DNA from: Syntrophomonadaceae bacterium
GTDB taxonomy: Bacteria; Bacillota; Dethiobacteria; DTU022
NCBI GenBank assembly: GCA_007131435.1
Contig: SLQM01000249.1
Coordinates: 1 to 18,491, forward strand
Direction of reading: 5' to 3'
Length of the DNA: 18,491 nt
Under the pieces are notes generated by a model that was given only the letters and a program-made list of their open reading frames with translations, ran no database searches and was not told the DNA's origin. Numbering within the stretch: position 1 is the stretch's first letter; each line of letters opens with the position of its first letter. The position numbers were made by a program, and so were the translations under genes. Below are positions 7,942 to 15,038 of the stretch, one piece after another.

Positions 7942-7955
7942 GAAAGAGGTGCCTT

Positions 7956-9200
7956 ATGAACACTGCTCAACTTAAGGATATTGCCAGTAACAGAACTGTG
8001 AGCCCTGATGACAGGCAAAAAATCGAAAATAATTTCATCATCGATGAGCGTGAAAATGAGATTATTCTGCATAAGGCAGAAAACAATATGAGAAAGCTGT
8101 ATCTCGAGCCTACCTCCCGCTGCAACATGCAGTGCATAACCTGCGTGAGAAAACAATGGCCGGACCTGACTAATGCGGATATAGATATTGATCTTTTTCA
8201 TGAACTCCTGGATCAGCTTTCAGTTTTTCCCCTTCTGAATAAAATACATCTGGGCGGTTTTGGTGAGCCGCTGGCCCACCCACAGGCAATAGAAATGATT
8301 AACGAATTAACCAGGAGAGGATTCAGGGTGTCTTTAAATACAAACGGAACCCTGGTAAATGATGCCGTTGCCCATGAATTGGTCAATGCCGGTGTGCACA
8401 CCATTTACTTTTCCATTGACGGAGTATCAGAAGATACATTTCGCAATATCAGGGTTGGGGGTGAACTAAACCAGGTAGTCAGCAACATGCTCAATCTGCG
8501 AGAAATAAAAATTAAGAATAACAAGCATTATCCGAAAATTGGGCTTGAATTTGTACTGATGCGCAGCAATATTAATCAACTGCCCCTGCTTCCAGGGCTG
8601 GCCAAGGAAGTGGGTTCGCCTACAGTATTGATCAGCAATTTACTGCCCTATTCAGAGGAAATGTATAATGAGGCAATCTATGATATCCCCGGTTATGACC
8701 GAATGATTGGAGCGGGAACAATAGCCCCGCCGGCCTGGGATCGTGAACAGGCAAACTTAAAGCTGCCTGAACCGGTAATCTGGCCTGCAGTTGATAATGA
8801 TTACGTACAATGGGGGTCGCTCAGGCTTCCCAGGATGTACTGGGGAAGCGGAAGAAGATGCGGCTTCATCAATGACCAGTCTGCTGTTATTCGCTGGGAT
8901 GGTAGTGTAAGCCCCTGTTATGCCTTAATGTATTCTTATTCATATAAACTTGATAACCGCAGTAAAGAAGTATCGGAATATCTGCTGGGGAATATTAAAG
9001 ATGAAAAACTGGAAGAAATCTGGAACAAGCCAGAGTATATTAAATTCCGTTACCGGGTTCGCAACTACAATTTTCCATCCTGCATGGATTGTTCAACAAG
9101 CCAGGTGTGTGATTATGCGGATGTAAACGAGGATTGCTGGGGCAATTCCCCTTCATGTGCCGACTGCCTCTGGTCTCAGGGCATTGTCAGGTGTCCCTGA
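7956..9200 (+). CDS. radical SAM/SPASM maturase for a tungsten-cofactor oxidoreductase
   Basis: A 414-residue radical SAM protein with the cluster motif Cys56-x3-Cys60-x2-Cys63 (SRCNMQCITC) and GGFGEP (100-105) for SAM contact. The C-terminal SPASM-like region is rich in Cys: one in RRCGF and one in SPCYALM (about 325-345), then Cys376, 379, 385, 394, 401, 404 and 413, with DCWGNSPSCADCLW. This resembles the rSAM proteins encoded beside tungsten aldehyde:ferredoxin oxidoreductases (cmo-type, tungsten cofactor oxidoreductase maturase family). The AOR gene next door, convergent with it, supports the role. The exact chemistry on the pterin cofactor or enzyme is not established to my knowledge. 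The ATG at 7956 has AGAGGTG 4 bases upstream. It has no ORF partner on its own strand. Confidence 0.85.
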   Translation: MNTAQLKDIASNRTVSPDDRQKIENNFIIDERENEIILHKAENNMRKLYLEPTSRCNMQCITCVRKQWPDLTNADIDIDLFHELLDQLSVFPLLNKIHLGGFGEPLAHPQAIEMINELTRRGFRVSLNTNGTLVNDAVAHELVNAGVHTIYFSIDGVSEDTFRNIRVGGELNQVVSNMLNLREIKIKNNKHYPKIGLEFVLMRSNINQLPLLPGLAKEVGSPTVLISNLLPYSEEMYNEAIYDIPGYDRMIGAGTIAPPAWDREQANLKLPEPVIWPAVDNDYVQWGSLRLPRMYWGSGRRCGFINDQSAVIRWDGSVSPCYALMYSYSYKLDNRSKEVSEYLLGNIKDEKLEEIWNKPEYIKFRYRVRNYNFPSCMDCSTSQVCDYADVNEDCWGNSPSCADCLWSQGIVRCP

Positions 9201-9263
9201 TCAATTTAAGACAAATTATAAGTCTGCCCGGGAGAAGTTTAACAGGTCATGATCCAGTTAAAT

Positions 9264-9296
9264 TTTCAAAAAGAAGCGCGGGATTACTCCCGCGCT
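9264..9296 (-). terminator. intrinsic terminator of the AOR-moaD operon
   Basis: AGCGCGGGA (9275-9283) and TCCCGCGCT (9288-9296) form a perfect 9-bp GC-rich stem with a 4-base loop. On the minus strand it is followed by TCTTTTTG. It starts 7 bases after the MoaD-like stop codon. On the plus strand it lacks a T-tract, but it may also stop the convergent radical SAM transcript. Confidence 0.85.
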
Positions 9297-9303
9297 ACAC
9301 TAA

Positions 9304-9543
9304 TTAACCTCCTCCAACAGGTGGGAATATACCCACCCTGTCACCATCTTCCAGGCGGTGGTCCTGGGACCTGCCTTTATGCCTGATAAAAGCCTTTTTT
9401 ACTTCACCTTCATCTATACCCAGTTTCTTGTAAAGATCCTCAAGTGTTGCACCCTCTTGCAGTTCAACCTTAAAAGGTTCCCTGCTTCCCTCTTCAGGAT
9501 GATAGCGGGTCAGGGTGGCGTAAAGGGTAACTGTAACTTCCAT
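9304..9543 (-). CDS. MoaD/ThiS-like small ubiquitin-fold protein
   Basis: About 79 residues with a beta-grasp pattern (VTVTLYATLTRYHP, then LEDGDRVGIFPPVGGG). MoaD proteins end in Gly-Gly, are adenylylated by MoeB/MoaB-like E1 enzymes, and carry the thiocarboxylate sulphur inserted into molybdopterin. That pterin is the tungsten ligand in AOR. The C-terminus here is VGGG, one Gly more than usual but with the needed terminal Gly-Gly. The AOR stop is 5 bases upstream, so translation is probably coupled. An adjacent GTG at 9546 could also serve as start; it would add one residue. A dedicated sulphur carrier for tungstopterin made with the neighbouring AOR is the most likely role. Confidence 0.85.
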   Translation of the reverse strand: MEVTVTLYATLTRYHPEEGSREPFKVELQEGATLEDLYKKLGIDEGEVKKAFIRHKGRSQDHRLEDGDRVGIFPPVGGG

Positions 9544-9548
9544 CACAT

Positions 9549-11288
9549 TTAATCCCAGAAGGAATCCAACTCTTCGTCTGTAATATCCCAGACATTGTTA
9601 TGGGGTGGAAGCTTCTCATATTTCATAAATTCAGGCATCCTGTCAGCTTCCTTACCCAATCCCGCCTTCAGGTTAAATTCCCTCTCAATTCTTAAGATCT
9701 CATCGCCAATCCTGCCAACATCATCTGCGGTGTAATCAGTTCCCAGCATACCATTGGCAGTATCTATTACCCCTTCAAAACCGCTGGGGATATCAAGAAT
9801 TGGGAATGCGATAAAAATGCAATAGCCCGCTGCATCAAGAAATGCTGTCGCATCCTGTAAACCTTTTGAAAGGCCAACTTTACCTTTTGTTTTAAGTGGA
9901 TCCTCAGAGCCGCCAACTGACATAATCTCCGGTGCAATTGTGTAACCGGCGGTATGATCGGCGCCCATCGTTGATGTCGCATAGGTAACTCCAATCCCTT
10001 TGACTGCACGCGGTTCATAGGCAGGCATTCCCTGGCGTTTGACTGTAGGCACACGAGTTACTCCATATGCTTCACCGGTAAAGTGTGCCCCCTGCCCCAG
10101 GATATGTCCAAGGGGAGATCCCTTGTATAGTTCTTTCAACAGGTTAATGGCGGCTGGACCGTCACCAAATTCTGCAAGGCCCGCTTCCATGGCTACACCC
10201 AGCATAACCCCTGCTTCAATAGTATCGATACCCAGGTCGTTACAGAGCCATACCATTTCAGCTACTTCGTCCAGGTTATCGACACACAGGTTAGCACCCA
10301 GCGACCAGATAGATTCATATTCCACGCTGGAAACATGTTCTGTTCCATCTTCCCTGGGATAGACAGTTGAGCAGTTAATAATACATCCCGGGTGGCAGCG
10401 GTGACCCATTGTCCCTGCACCGCCACGCTTCTCAGCGGCTTCAGCCAGCGCTTCCCCGCTGATCTTGCTTGCTCCGTCAAATTCACCGGAGCTGAAATTA
10501 CGGGTTGGCAGGCCACCGGCTTCATTTAAGATATTGATCAATACTGCCGTGCCGTAACTGTTTAACCCGCCGCCTTTTTTAGTCACATCGTGAGAAAGTA
10601 TTGCATCAGCCAGTTTCTTCTGTCCTGACCTGAGCAGTTCTTCATTGGCAGGCTTTACACCGGGGGCATCGGTATCATCGAGGACTATCGCCTTTAACCC
10701 TTTGCTTCCCAGAACAGCACCCAGCCCACCACGGCCTGCGTAACGCGCAGCACGGCCTTCGGGATCATTAAAAGCAATGCCAGCCATGGCCATTTTTGCT
10801 TCGCCTGCCGGGCCGTTTACGACGAAAGCTTTCTTTTCGCCAAACTTATCCCAGATCATGTTACCTGATTCATATGCTCCCTTGCCAACAAGGTCGTCTG
10901 CAGGAAGCAGCTCTCCACCATTTACATCAAGCTTTAGAATCCACTGCTTGCTGTCTTCAGGCAGACCCTCTACGACAAGCGCAGTATAGCCCATCCGGGC
11001 TAAGTTCTGTGAGAAAGGAGTACCGGCATTAGATTCTTTAATACCGCCGGTCAGGGGAGACTTACCTCCAACCGATATACGGCCGGAGTTTGGGGCGCGG
11101 GTTCCAGTTAAAAAGCCGGGTGCAAATACCAACTTATTATTCGGCCCCAGGGGATGGCAATCAGCTGGAACTTCGTCATTGACCATGGCAGAACTCAACC
11201 AGCGTCCACCCATTCCCTTATACTTTTCCGGTAATGCTTCAACAGTTACCTTCTTGTTCGTCATATCGACACGAACTACTTTACTCAT
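9549..11288 (-). CDS. aor: tungsten-containing aldehyde:ferredoxin oxidoreductase
   Basis: AOR oxidises aldehydes to carboxylic acids and passes two electrons to ferredoxin in the cytosol. The 579-residue length is slightly below the roughly 605 of Pyrococcus furiosus AOR. The N-terminal pterin-binding domain is recognisable (GRWLSSAM, APGFLTGTRAPNSGR, SPLTGGIKESNAG). Likely 4Fe-4S ligands are Cys298, Cys302, Cys306 (RCHPGCIINC) and Cys490. Pterin motifs appear at Asp355 (DTIEAG) and Asp485 (DAAGYC). His445 in GADHTAGY and a Glu in VEYES (323 or 325) correspond to the proposed catalytic pair of P. furiosus AOR. The first Cys spacing is x3/x3, whereas I recall x2/x3 in P. furiosus. The ATG at 11288 has a strong AAAGGAGGAGC site. 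First gene of an operon with the MoaD-like gene. Which aldehyde it uses is unknown. Confidence 0.93.
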   Translation of the reverse strand: MSKVVRVDMTNKKVTVEALPEKYKGMGGRWLSSAMVNDEVPADCHPLGPNNKLVFAPGFLTGTRAPNSGRISVGGKSPLTGGIKESNAGTPFSQNLARMGYTALVVEGLPEDSKQWILKLDVNGGELLPADDLVGKGAYESGNMIWDKFGEKKAFVVNGPAGEAKMAMAGIAFNDPEGRAARYAGRGGLGAVLGSKGLKAIVLDDTDAPGVKPANEELLRSGQKKLADAILSHDVTKKGGGLNSYGTAVLINILNEAGGLPTRNFSSGEFDGASKISGEALAEAAEKRGGAGTMGHRCHPGCIINCSTVYPREDGTEHVSSVEYESIWSLGANLCVDNLDEVAEMVWLCNDLGIDTIEAGVMLGVAMEAGLAEFGDGPAAINLLKELYKGSPLGHILGQGAHFTGEAYGVTRVPTVKRQGMPAYEPRAVKGIGVTYATSTMGADHTAGYTIAPEIMSVGGSEDPLKTKGKVGLSKGLQDATAFLDAAGYCIFIAFPILDIPSGFEGVIDTANGMLGTDYTADDVGRIGDEILRIEREFNLKAGLGKEADRMPEFMKYEKLPPHNNVWDITDEELDSFWD

Positions 11289-11319
11289 ACAAGCTCCTCC
11301 TTTATATTTGTATAAAAAC

Positions 11320-11329
11320 TTGGTACCAA
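11320..11329. promoter_or_regulatory. palindrome in the AOR leader
   Basis: TTGGTACCAA is a perfect 10-bp palindrome about 30 bases downstream of the predicted transcription start and 32 bases before the AOR start codon, flanked by looser TTGTA and TACAA arms. It is well placed for a repressor, but no regulator gene is next to it. It could be chance. Confidence 0.25.
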
Positions 11330-11361
11330 AAATTACAAAAGCATACTGCTATTACTTCTTA

Positions 11362-11391
11362 ATTATAACATAATGCCAAATTCTCGGTCAA
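11362..11391 (-). promoter_or_regulatory. predicted sigma-A promoter of AOR operon
   Basis: On the minus strand TTGACC (11386-11391) and TATAAT (11362-11367) are 18 bases apart. This is the best promoter match in the window. The expected start near 11355 gives a leader of roughly 65 bases. It suggests high expression of AOR independent of azlCD upstream. Confidence 0.7.
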
Positions 11392-11457
11392 TTAATCCGC
11401 GTTAAGTTAACAGTTTCTATGGTTAAAGTATAGTTAAACAAATGGCGTAGCACTAAA

Positions 11458-11781
11458 TTAGATAAACAGCAATCTTGCGAGGGCCATAAAAGCCATTCCC
11501 AAGATAACAGTCATGAAAAGATTACGGGTATAAATAGCAATTATGAAAACCGGTATGGAGATCCAAAAAGCAGGGTTTATGTTAAAAGTAAAGTTCAAGC
11601 TACCCTCTGATGTAAAAAGGGCAGGTGCAAGTAAAGCTGCCAGCACCGCTACGGGTATGTATGAAAGCCACCTTTCAACCACGGCCGGAAGAGAACACCT
11701 TGTCAAGAGTAAAATAGGCAGCACTCTTGGTATAAAAGTTACTAATGACATTAAGAAAATCAACAAGACTATATCAGACAA
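11458..11781 (-). CDS. azlD: AzlD-type branched-chain amino acid transport protein
   Basis: A 107-residue, very hydrophobic protein with about four membrane segments and the AzlD opening pattern (LLIFLMSLVTFIPRVLPILLL, in two parts). AzlD is the small partner of AzlC in an exporter of branched-chain amino acids. The TTG start at 11781 has GGTGGAGGAAG upstream and overlaps the azlC stop by 8 bases, so the two are translationally coupled. I see no terminator between its stop and the AOR promoter. Confidence 0.88.
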   Translation of the reverse strand: MSDIVLLIFLMSLVTFIPRVLPILLLTRCSLPAVVERWLSYIPVAVLAALLAPALFTSEGSLNFTFNINPAFWISIPVFIIAIYTRNLFMTVILGMAFMALARLLFI

Positions 11782-12508
11782 GCTTATCTTCCTCCACCTG
11801 GTTTGATTTACGCTCTGTCAATACCCCGACTGTAGCAGCAGTAACAGTAGCCAAAATTATATAAAGCTGGTTCATTCCGGCAAGGTAAAGTAATAGGCCC
11901 ATCAGGGCGGAAAATACTGAAACGGCAAGATGACGATAACTTTCAAACTGCATCACCAGCAGGGCTATAAACATTGCCGGCAAGGCAAAGTCTATACCAA
12001 GTGCAGCTATATCTAATGTAATGCTGCTGCCCAGCCAGGCACCCAGAACAGAACCGGCAACCCAGGCCAGGTGCGCCGAAATATTCAGGGCAAAAAGTTC
12101 GGCAACTGGCGGCACACCTTTTTTGCGTATATAGGCAGAGTGCATGGCAAATGATTCATCTGTTATTTCATAGCTGAACAACACAAGCTGCCATAATTTC
12201 AACTTTCTCATGTGGGGCGCAAGGTAAGCACTCATTAACATATGCCGCAAATTTACCAGGAAGACAGTTACAGTTATGGAAAAAACCCCTACACCAGCTC
12301 CGATTAAGCCGACAGAGATTAACTGTGATGAACCGGCGAATACAAAAACCGACATGGCAGCTGCTGCTGTTGTACTTAAACCCGCAGTTGATGCTAAAAT
12401 TCCAAAAGCAAGCCCGATAGGAAGATATCCGAGTATGATCGGAACAGCCCTGATCATACCGATCAGGGCTTGTTTTTTTAATTCTTGATCTATGAAACTA
12501 AAAGTCAA
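11774..12508 (-). CDS. azlC: AzlC family branched-chain amino acid permease/exporter
   Basis: A 244-residue membrane protein with AzlC signatures: GYLPIGLAFGILA, FVFAGSSQL (a family hallmark), NLRHMLMSAYLAPH and ITDESFA. Several hydrophobic segments span it. With AzlD it forms a branched-chain amino acid exporter in the cytoplasmic membrane. The TTG start at 12508 immediately follows the stop of the upstream EF-like gene and has AAGGTG as its site. In a cell that ferments amino acids, export of surplus branched-chain products is a reasonable role, but the substrate is inferred from the family. Confidence 0.9.
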   Translation of the reverse strand: MTFSFIDQELKKQALIGMIRAVPIILGYLPIGLAFGILASTAGLSTTAAAAMSVFVFAGSSQLISVGLIGAGVGVFSITVTVFLVNLRHMLMSAYLAPHMRKLKLWQLVLFSYEITDESFAMHSAYIRKKGVPPVAELFALNISAHLAWVAGSVLGAWLGSSITLDIAALGIDFALPAMFIALLVMQFESYRHLAVSVFSALMGLLLYLAGMNQLYIILATVTAATVGVLTERKSNQVEEDKLV

Positions 12509-12772
12509 TTAATCACCTTGTTGGAATAACTTATAAACTGTGTCGCCTTCCCTAACTTTGTCTTTAATCTTCAGGCCGACCAGGTTACCCGCGTCAGCTG
12601 AATCGATGTTTTGATGATCTACCTGCATTGATTTTACTACCTGCTCGATATCCGTGGTTGAACCAATAACAGCTATTCGATCACCAGATTTTAATGGCTG
12701 ATCAAGCTCCAAAATAGCTACACCGATCTTACTGTAATAATGGGTTACCCGGCCGATTACCTGTCGTTCCAT
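12509..12772 (-). CDS. small EF-Tu domain-2-like protein (translation elongation factor-like)
   Basis: This 87-residue protein has the beta-barrel pattern of EF-Tu domain 2: GRVTHYYSKIGVAILELDQ, LKSGDRIAVIG, VKSMQVDHQNI, AGNLVGLKI and VREGDTVYKL. It has no GTPase domain. Proteins of this type are annotated as translation elongation factor-like, and the same domain occurs at the end of U32 peptidases. No specific function is known to me. I choose the ATG at 12772, with GGATGTG 9 bases upstream. An upstream GTG (12784, adding four residues) overlaps that site. Its stop abuts the TTG of azlC, so it shares a transcript with azlCD. Why such a protein travels with a transporter is unclear. Confidence 0.75.
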   Translation of the reverse strand: MERQVIGRVTHYYSKIGVAILELDQPLKSGDRIAVIGSTTDIEQVVKSMQVDHQNIDSADAGNLVGLKIKDKVREGDTVYKLFQQGD

Positions 12773-12853
12773 GGCGCACAACACATCCTTTCGGAATATT
12801 TAAAAATATCATTCGCCATCTGGAAGCTGTTTCCTGCATCGACCGCTAAAAAT

Positions 12854-12875
12854 CATAACTATTTATGATAAATAG
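12854..12875 (-). terminator. weak AT-rich hairpin after trxA
   Basis: CTATTTA and TAAATAG pair around a 3-base loop just after the trxA stop on the minus strand, followed by TTATGATTTTT. The stem has only two G-C pairs, so termination would be poor, and trxA may read through into the EF-like/azl genes. Confidence 0.3.
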
Positions 12876-12876
12876 C

Positions 12877-13203
12877 TTATATATATTTGTCAATCTTGTC
12901 TGTTAGAGCCTGTTTGCTCATCGCACCGGTAAAACTATCTATAACATCTCCGTCTTTGATTAAAAACATGGCAGGGATTCCCATCACTTCATACTGCTGG
13001 GCAAGATCCGGGTTTTCATCCACGTTAACTTTCACCACTTTTAGGCGGCTGTCATTTGCAGCTGCAACCTCTTCCAATACCGGACCTAACATTTTACAGG
13101 GTCCACACCAAGGCGCCCAAAAATCAACCAAGACGGGTATATCCGATTTTAAAACCTCGTTTTCAAATTGCGATTCACCAACTTCAATAACTAAACCAGC
13201 CAT
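12877..13203 (-). CDS. trxA: thioredoxin
   Basis: A 108-residue cytosolic thioredoxin that reduces protein disulfides. It has the classical active site WCGPC (32-36), FWAPW before it, VDENPDLAQQYEVMGIP with the conserved cis-Pro, and the C-terminal helix. It is the family's standard length. ATG at 13203 follows an AAAGGAGGAAA site. It has its own promoter (13258-13287). No thioredoxin reductase is nearby. Confidence 0.97.
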   Translation of the reverse strand: MAGLVIEVGESQFENEVLKSDIPVLVDFWAPWCGPCKMLGPVLEEVAAANDSRLKVVKVNVDENPDLAQQYEVMGIPAMFLIKDGDVIDSFTGAMSKQALTDKIDKYI

Positions 13204-13229
13204 AAATATTTCCTCCTTTGCAAAAATGG

Positions 13230-13245
13230 GCCTGCTTTGACAGGC
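13230..13245 (-). other. short hairpin in the trxA leader
   Basis: GCCTG and CAGGC pair around a 6-base loop, followed on the minus strand by CCATTTTTGC and then the trxA ribosome binding site. It could be a weak attenuator or merely a leader stem. Confidence 0.3.
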
Positions 13246-13257
13246 AGATTTAGCTAC

Positions 13258-13287
13258 ATTCTACACCAGCACGGTCAAAAGGGTCAA
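13258..13287 (-). promoter_or_regulatory. predicted sigma-A promoter of trxA
   Basis: On the minus strand TTGACC (13282-13287) and TAGAAT (13258-13263) lie 18 bases apart. A second TTGACC sits in the spacer (13273-13278), too close to the -10 to act with it. The leader is about 50 bases. Confidence 0.55.
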
Positions 13288-13349
13288 CCTAATATACACA
13301 GTCACATTACAAAATTGCATTATCTTCATTTTTAACTAAAACAGAAGCT

Positions 13350-14294
13350 TTAGAGCAGGCGTAGTCCCTGTTCATCGAAAACCCTGCGTGCCGCGCTGTA
13401 CTCAATGGCATTTACCCTGCGATTTAATTCCGGGTACCTGTTAGCCAGGTATGCAGGGTAATACTGGGCCATTACATTTACTGCACATTTTGGAGATACC
13501 TCATCTTTTATAAACCGGGCCATTTTTTCACTTTCAGCGATGTCCCCCGGCAGCACTAAATGGCGGACAAGCAGGCCTTTGTATGCCAGGCCATCAGCCC
13601 CTATTGCTAAATCGCCTACCTGGCGCTGCATCTCTTTTAATGATTCGCTTAAGCGGGAAAAATAATCTGTTACCCCTGAATATTTGCTGCCTGATTCATC
13701 AGATGCATACTTAGCGTCCGGCATATATATATCAATCAGCCCTTCAAGAAGTTTTAGAGAACGTACAGACTCATATCCGCCGCAGTTATATACCAGCGGT
13801 ATTCCAAGCCCATTATTTGCAGCTAAATTGAGGGCTCCAACTATCCCATACAGGTATGGCGTGGGACTAACTAAGTTTATATTGCTGCATCCCCGCTTTT
13901 GTAGAGATAGCATTGCTTCAGCTAAATCATATTCGGAAAAAGCTGTACCCCTTTCCTCTCCCCTGCTGATCGTCCAGTTCTGACAATAGATACACTCTAG
14001 ATTGCAATGGGTAAAAAATATGGTCCCTGAACCACCACTGCCTACAAGCTCCTTTTCTTCGCCGAAATGTGGGCCAATACTGCTGATAACCATCTCATCT
14101 GAAGCACCGCATTGCCCTTTTATCCCTTCCAGGCGATCAATTCGACAATTTCGAGGGCAAATTGTACAGCTCTTCATTATCTGTTTAAACTTTTCAATGC
14201 GTTTTAAAAACTCTTCTACAGGTATTTCAAGATAGGCCGGTTTTCTTAAAGCTCCTGAACCATTTCTTTCGAATTTTCGATCTCCAGGCCTCAT
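13350..14294 (-). CDS. PflX-like radical SAM protein (putative pyruvate formate-lyase activating enzyme homologue)
   Basis: A 314-residue radical SAM protein with the cluster motif Cys97-x3-Cys101-x2-Cys104 (THCNLECIYCQNW). It is preceded by a second Cys set, Cys43, Cys46, Cys50 and Cys62 (CTICPRNC and GQCG), typical of the COG1313/PflX group. Members are often named PFL-activating enzyme, but no glycyl radical enzyme is in this window, so the substrate is unknown. Further features are NLVSPTPYLYGIV and LVRHLVLPGDI, both usual in this group. The ATG at 14294 has GGGGAGGT upstream, and a promoter lies 30 bases further. It stands alone, separated from trxA by a promoter, and is divergent from the ACT-paaK-ior operon. 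Confidence 0.85.
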   Translation of the reverse strand: MRPGDRKFERNGSGALRKPAYLEIPVEEFLKRIEKFKQIMKSCTICPRNCRIDRLEGIKGQCGASDEMVISSIGPHFGEEKELVGSGGSGTIFFTHCNLECIYCQNWTISRGEERGTAFSEYDLAEAMLSLQKRGCSNINLVSPTPYLYGIVGALNLAANNGLGIPLVYNCGGYESVRSLKLLEGLIDIYMPDAKYASDESGSKYSGVTDYFSRLSESLKEMQRQVGDLAIGADGLAYKGLLVRHLVLPGDIAESEKMARFIKDEVSPKCAVNVMAQYYPAYLANRYPELNRRVNAIEYSAARRVFDEQGLRLL

Positions 14295-14323
14295 TATATT
14301 ACTACCTCCCCTTTGTACTTCTA

Positions 14324-14352
14324 ATTATAGAATAAACAATAAGTTTTGTAAG
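14324..14352 (-). promoter_or_regulatory. predicted promoter of the PflX-like gene
   Basis: On the minus strand TATAAT (14324-14329) is a perfect -10 with CTTACA (14347-14352) 17 bases upstream. The leader is about 25 bases. Confidence 0.5.
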
Positions 14353-14435
14353 CCTTGAATAAAAATCAGAAGCAGGAATTTTACCCATGCGGTTGAATAT
14401 TAACCATATTCTCTCCGGATTGAATGTGGCAATCG

Positions 14436-14444
14436 TGATATAAT
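14436..14444 (+). promoter_or_regulatory. predicted extended -10 promoter of the ACT-paaK-ior operon
   Basis: TGATATAAT (14436-14444) is an extended -10 with a perfect TATAAT, which reduces the need for a -35; none is clear 17 bases upstream. GATTG and CAATC (14419-14435) form a small dyad in the -35 area. The leader is about 130 bases and holds no evident ORF, riboswitch or terminator that I can recognise. Confidence 0.5.
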
Positions 14445-14585
14445 GTTATTAAATAATTATGGTGATAAATCTGCAGTTCAAGAAACCCTTAATATATCGA
14501 GTTCGATGTGATTGATCAGCTGAGAAGGATATGCAAAGCAGGTTTAGAAAATTACACTTTTGAATTTAAAGGGAGGTTGTAGTTG

Positions 14586-15014
14586 ATGATCAAGCAGATT
14601 TCTGTTTTTCTCGAGAATAAATCGGGACGCTTAATCAGGGTGGCCCAGGTTTTAGGTAATTCGAATATTAACATCCGCGGTCTCTCTATTGCCGACACAT
14701 CCGATTTTGGCATTTTAAGAATGATTGTAGACCAACCTGATAAAGCGATCAAGGAACTTAAGGATAATGGTATTATGGCTACGGTTACAGAGGTAATAGC
14801 CATGGAAGTGCCGGATACCCCGGGTGGGCTGGCCACTGTTCTTGGTTACATGGAACAGGAAAATATAAATATCGAATACCTTTATTCATTCATAGAAAAA
14901 CCAACCAGTAATGCAATAATAATGATGCGCGTGGAACGGATCGAAGATGCCCTGCAAGTTTTAAAAAAGAATAATGTCCCCATAGTAGGTGGCGAACGCA
15001 TCTATAGTTTCTAA
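14586..15014 (+). CDS. tandem ACT-domain protein
   Basis: A 142-residue protein made of two ACT domains (about 1-70 and 71-142; COG4747 type). Each has the ACT pattern of a strand followed by Gly-Arg-Leu or Gly-Gly-Leu (ENKSGRLIRVAQVL; PDTPGGLATVLGYM) and then NINI. ACT domains usually bind amino acids. With no catalytic domain, this is probably a sensor or regulatory subunit. Its place directly before paaK and iorAB suggests it senses an aromatic amino acid or related compound; this is inference. GGGAGG lies 9 bases before the ATG at 14586. A TTG at 14583 is also possible and would add one residue. Confidence 0.85.
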   Translation: MIKQISVFLENKSGRLIRVAQVLGNSNINIRGLSIADTSDFGILRMIVDQPDKAIKELKDNGIMATVTEVIAMEVPDTPGGLATVLGYMEQENINIEYLYSFIEKPTSNAIIMMRVERIEDALQVLKKNNVPIVGGERIYSF

Positions 15015-15038
15015 ACGCAGCCACAGGAGATGAACTAC

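Noticed and set aside
7899..8201. Minus-strand ORF of 100 codons antisense to the radical SAM gene
   Set aside because: It overlaps the conserved cluster-binding region of the real gene on the opposite strand and its product resembles nothing.
14445..14585. Riboswitch or T-box in the leader of the ACT-paaK-ior operon
   Set aside because: I found no T-box sequence, no terminator/antiterminator pair and no known aptamer core in the roughly 130 bases.
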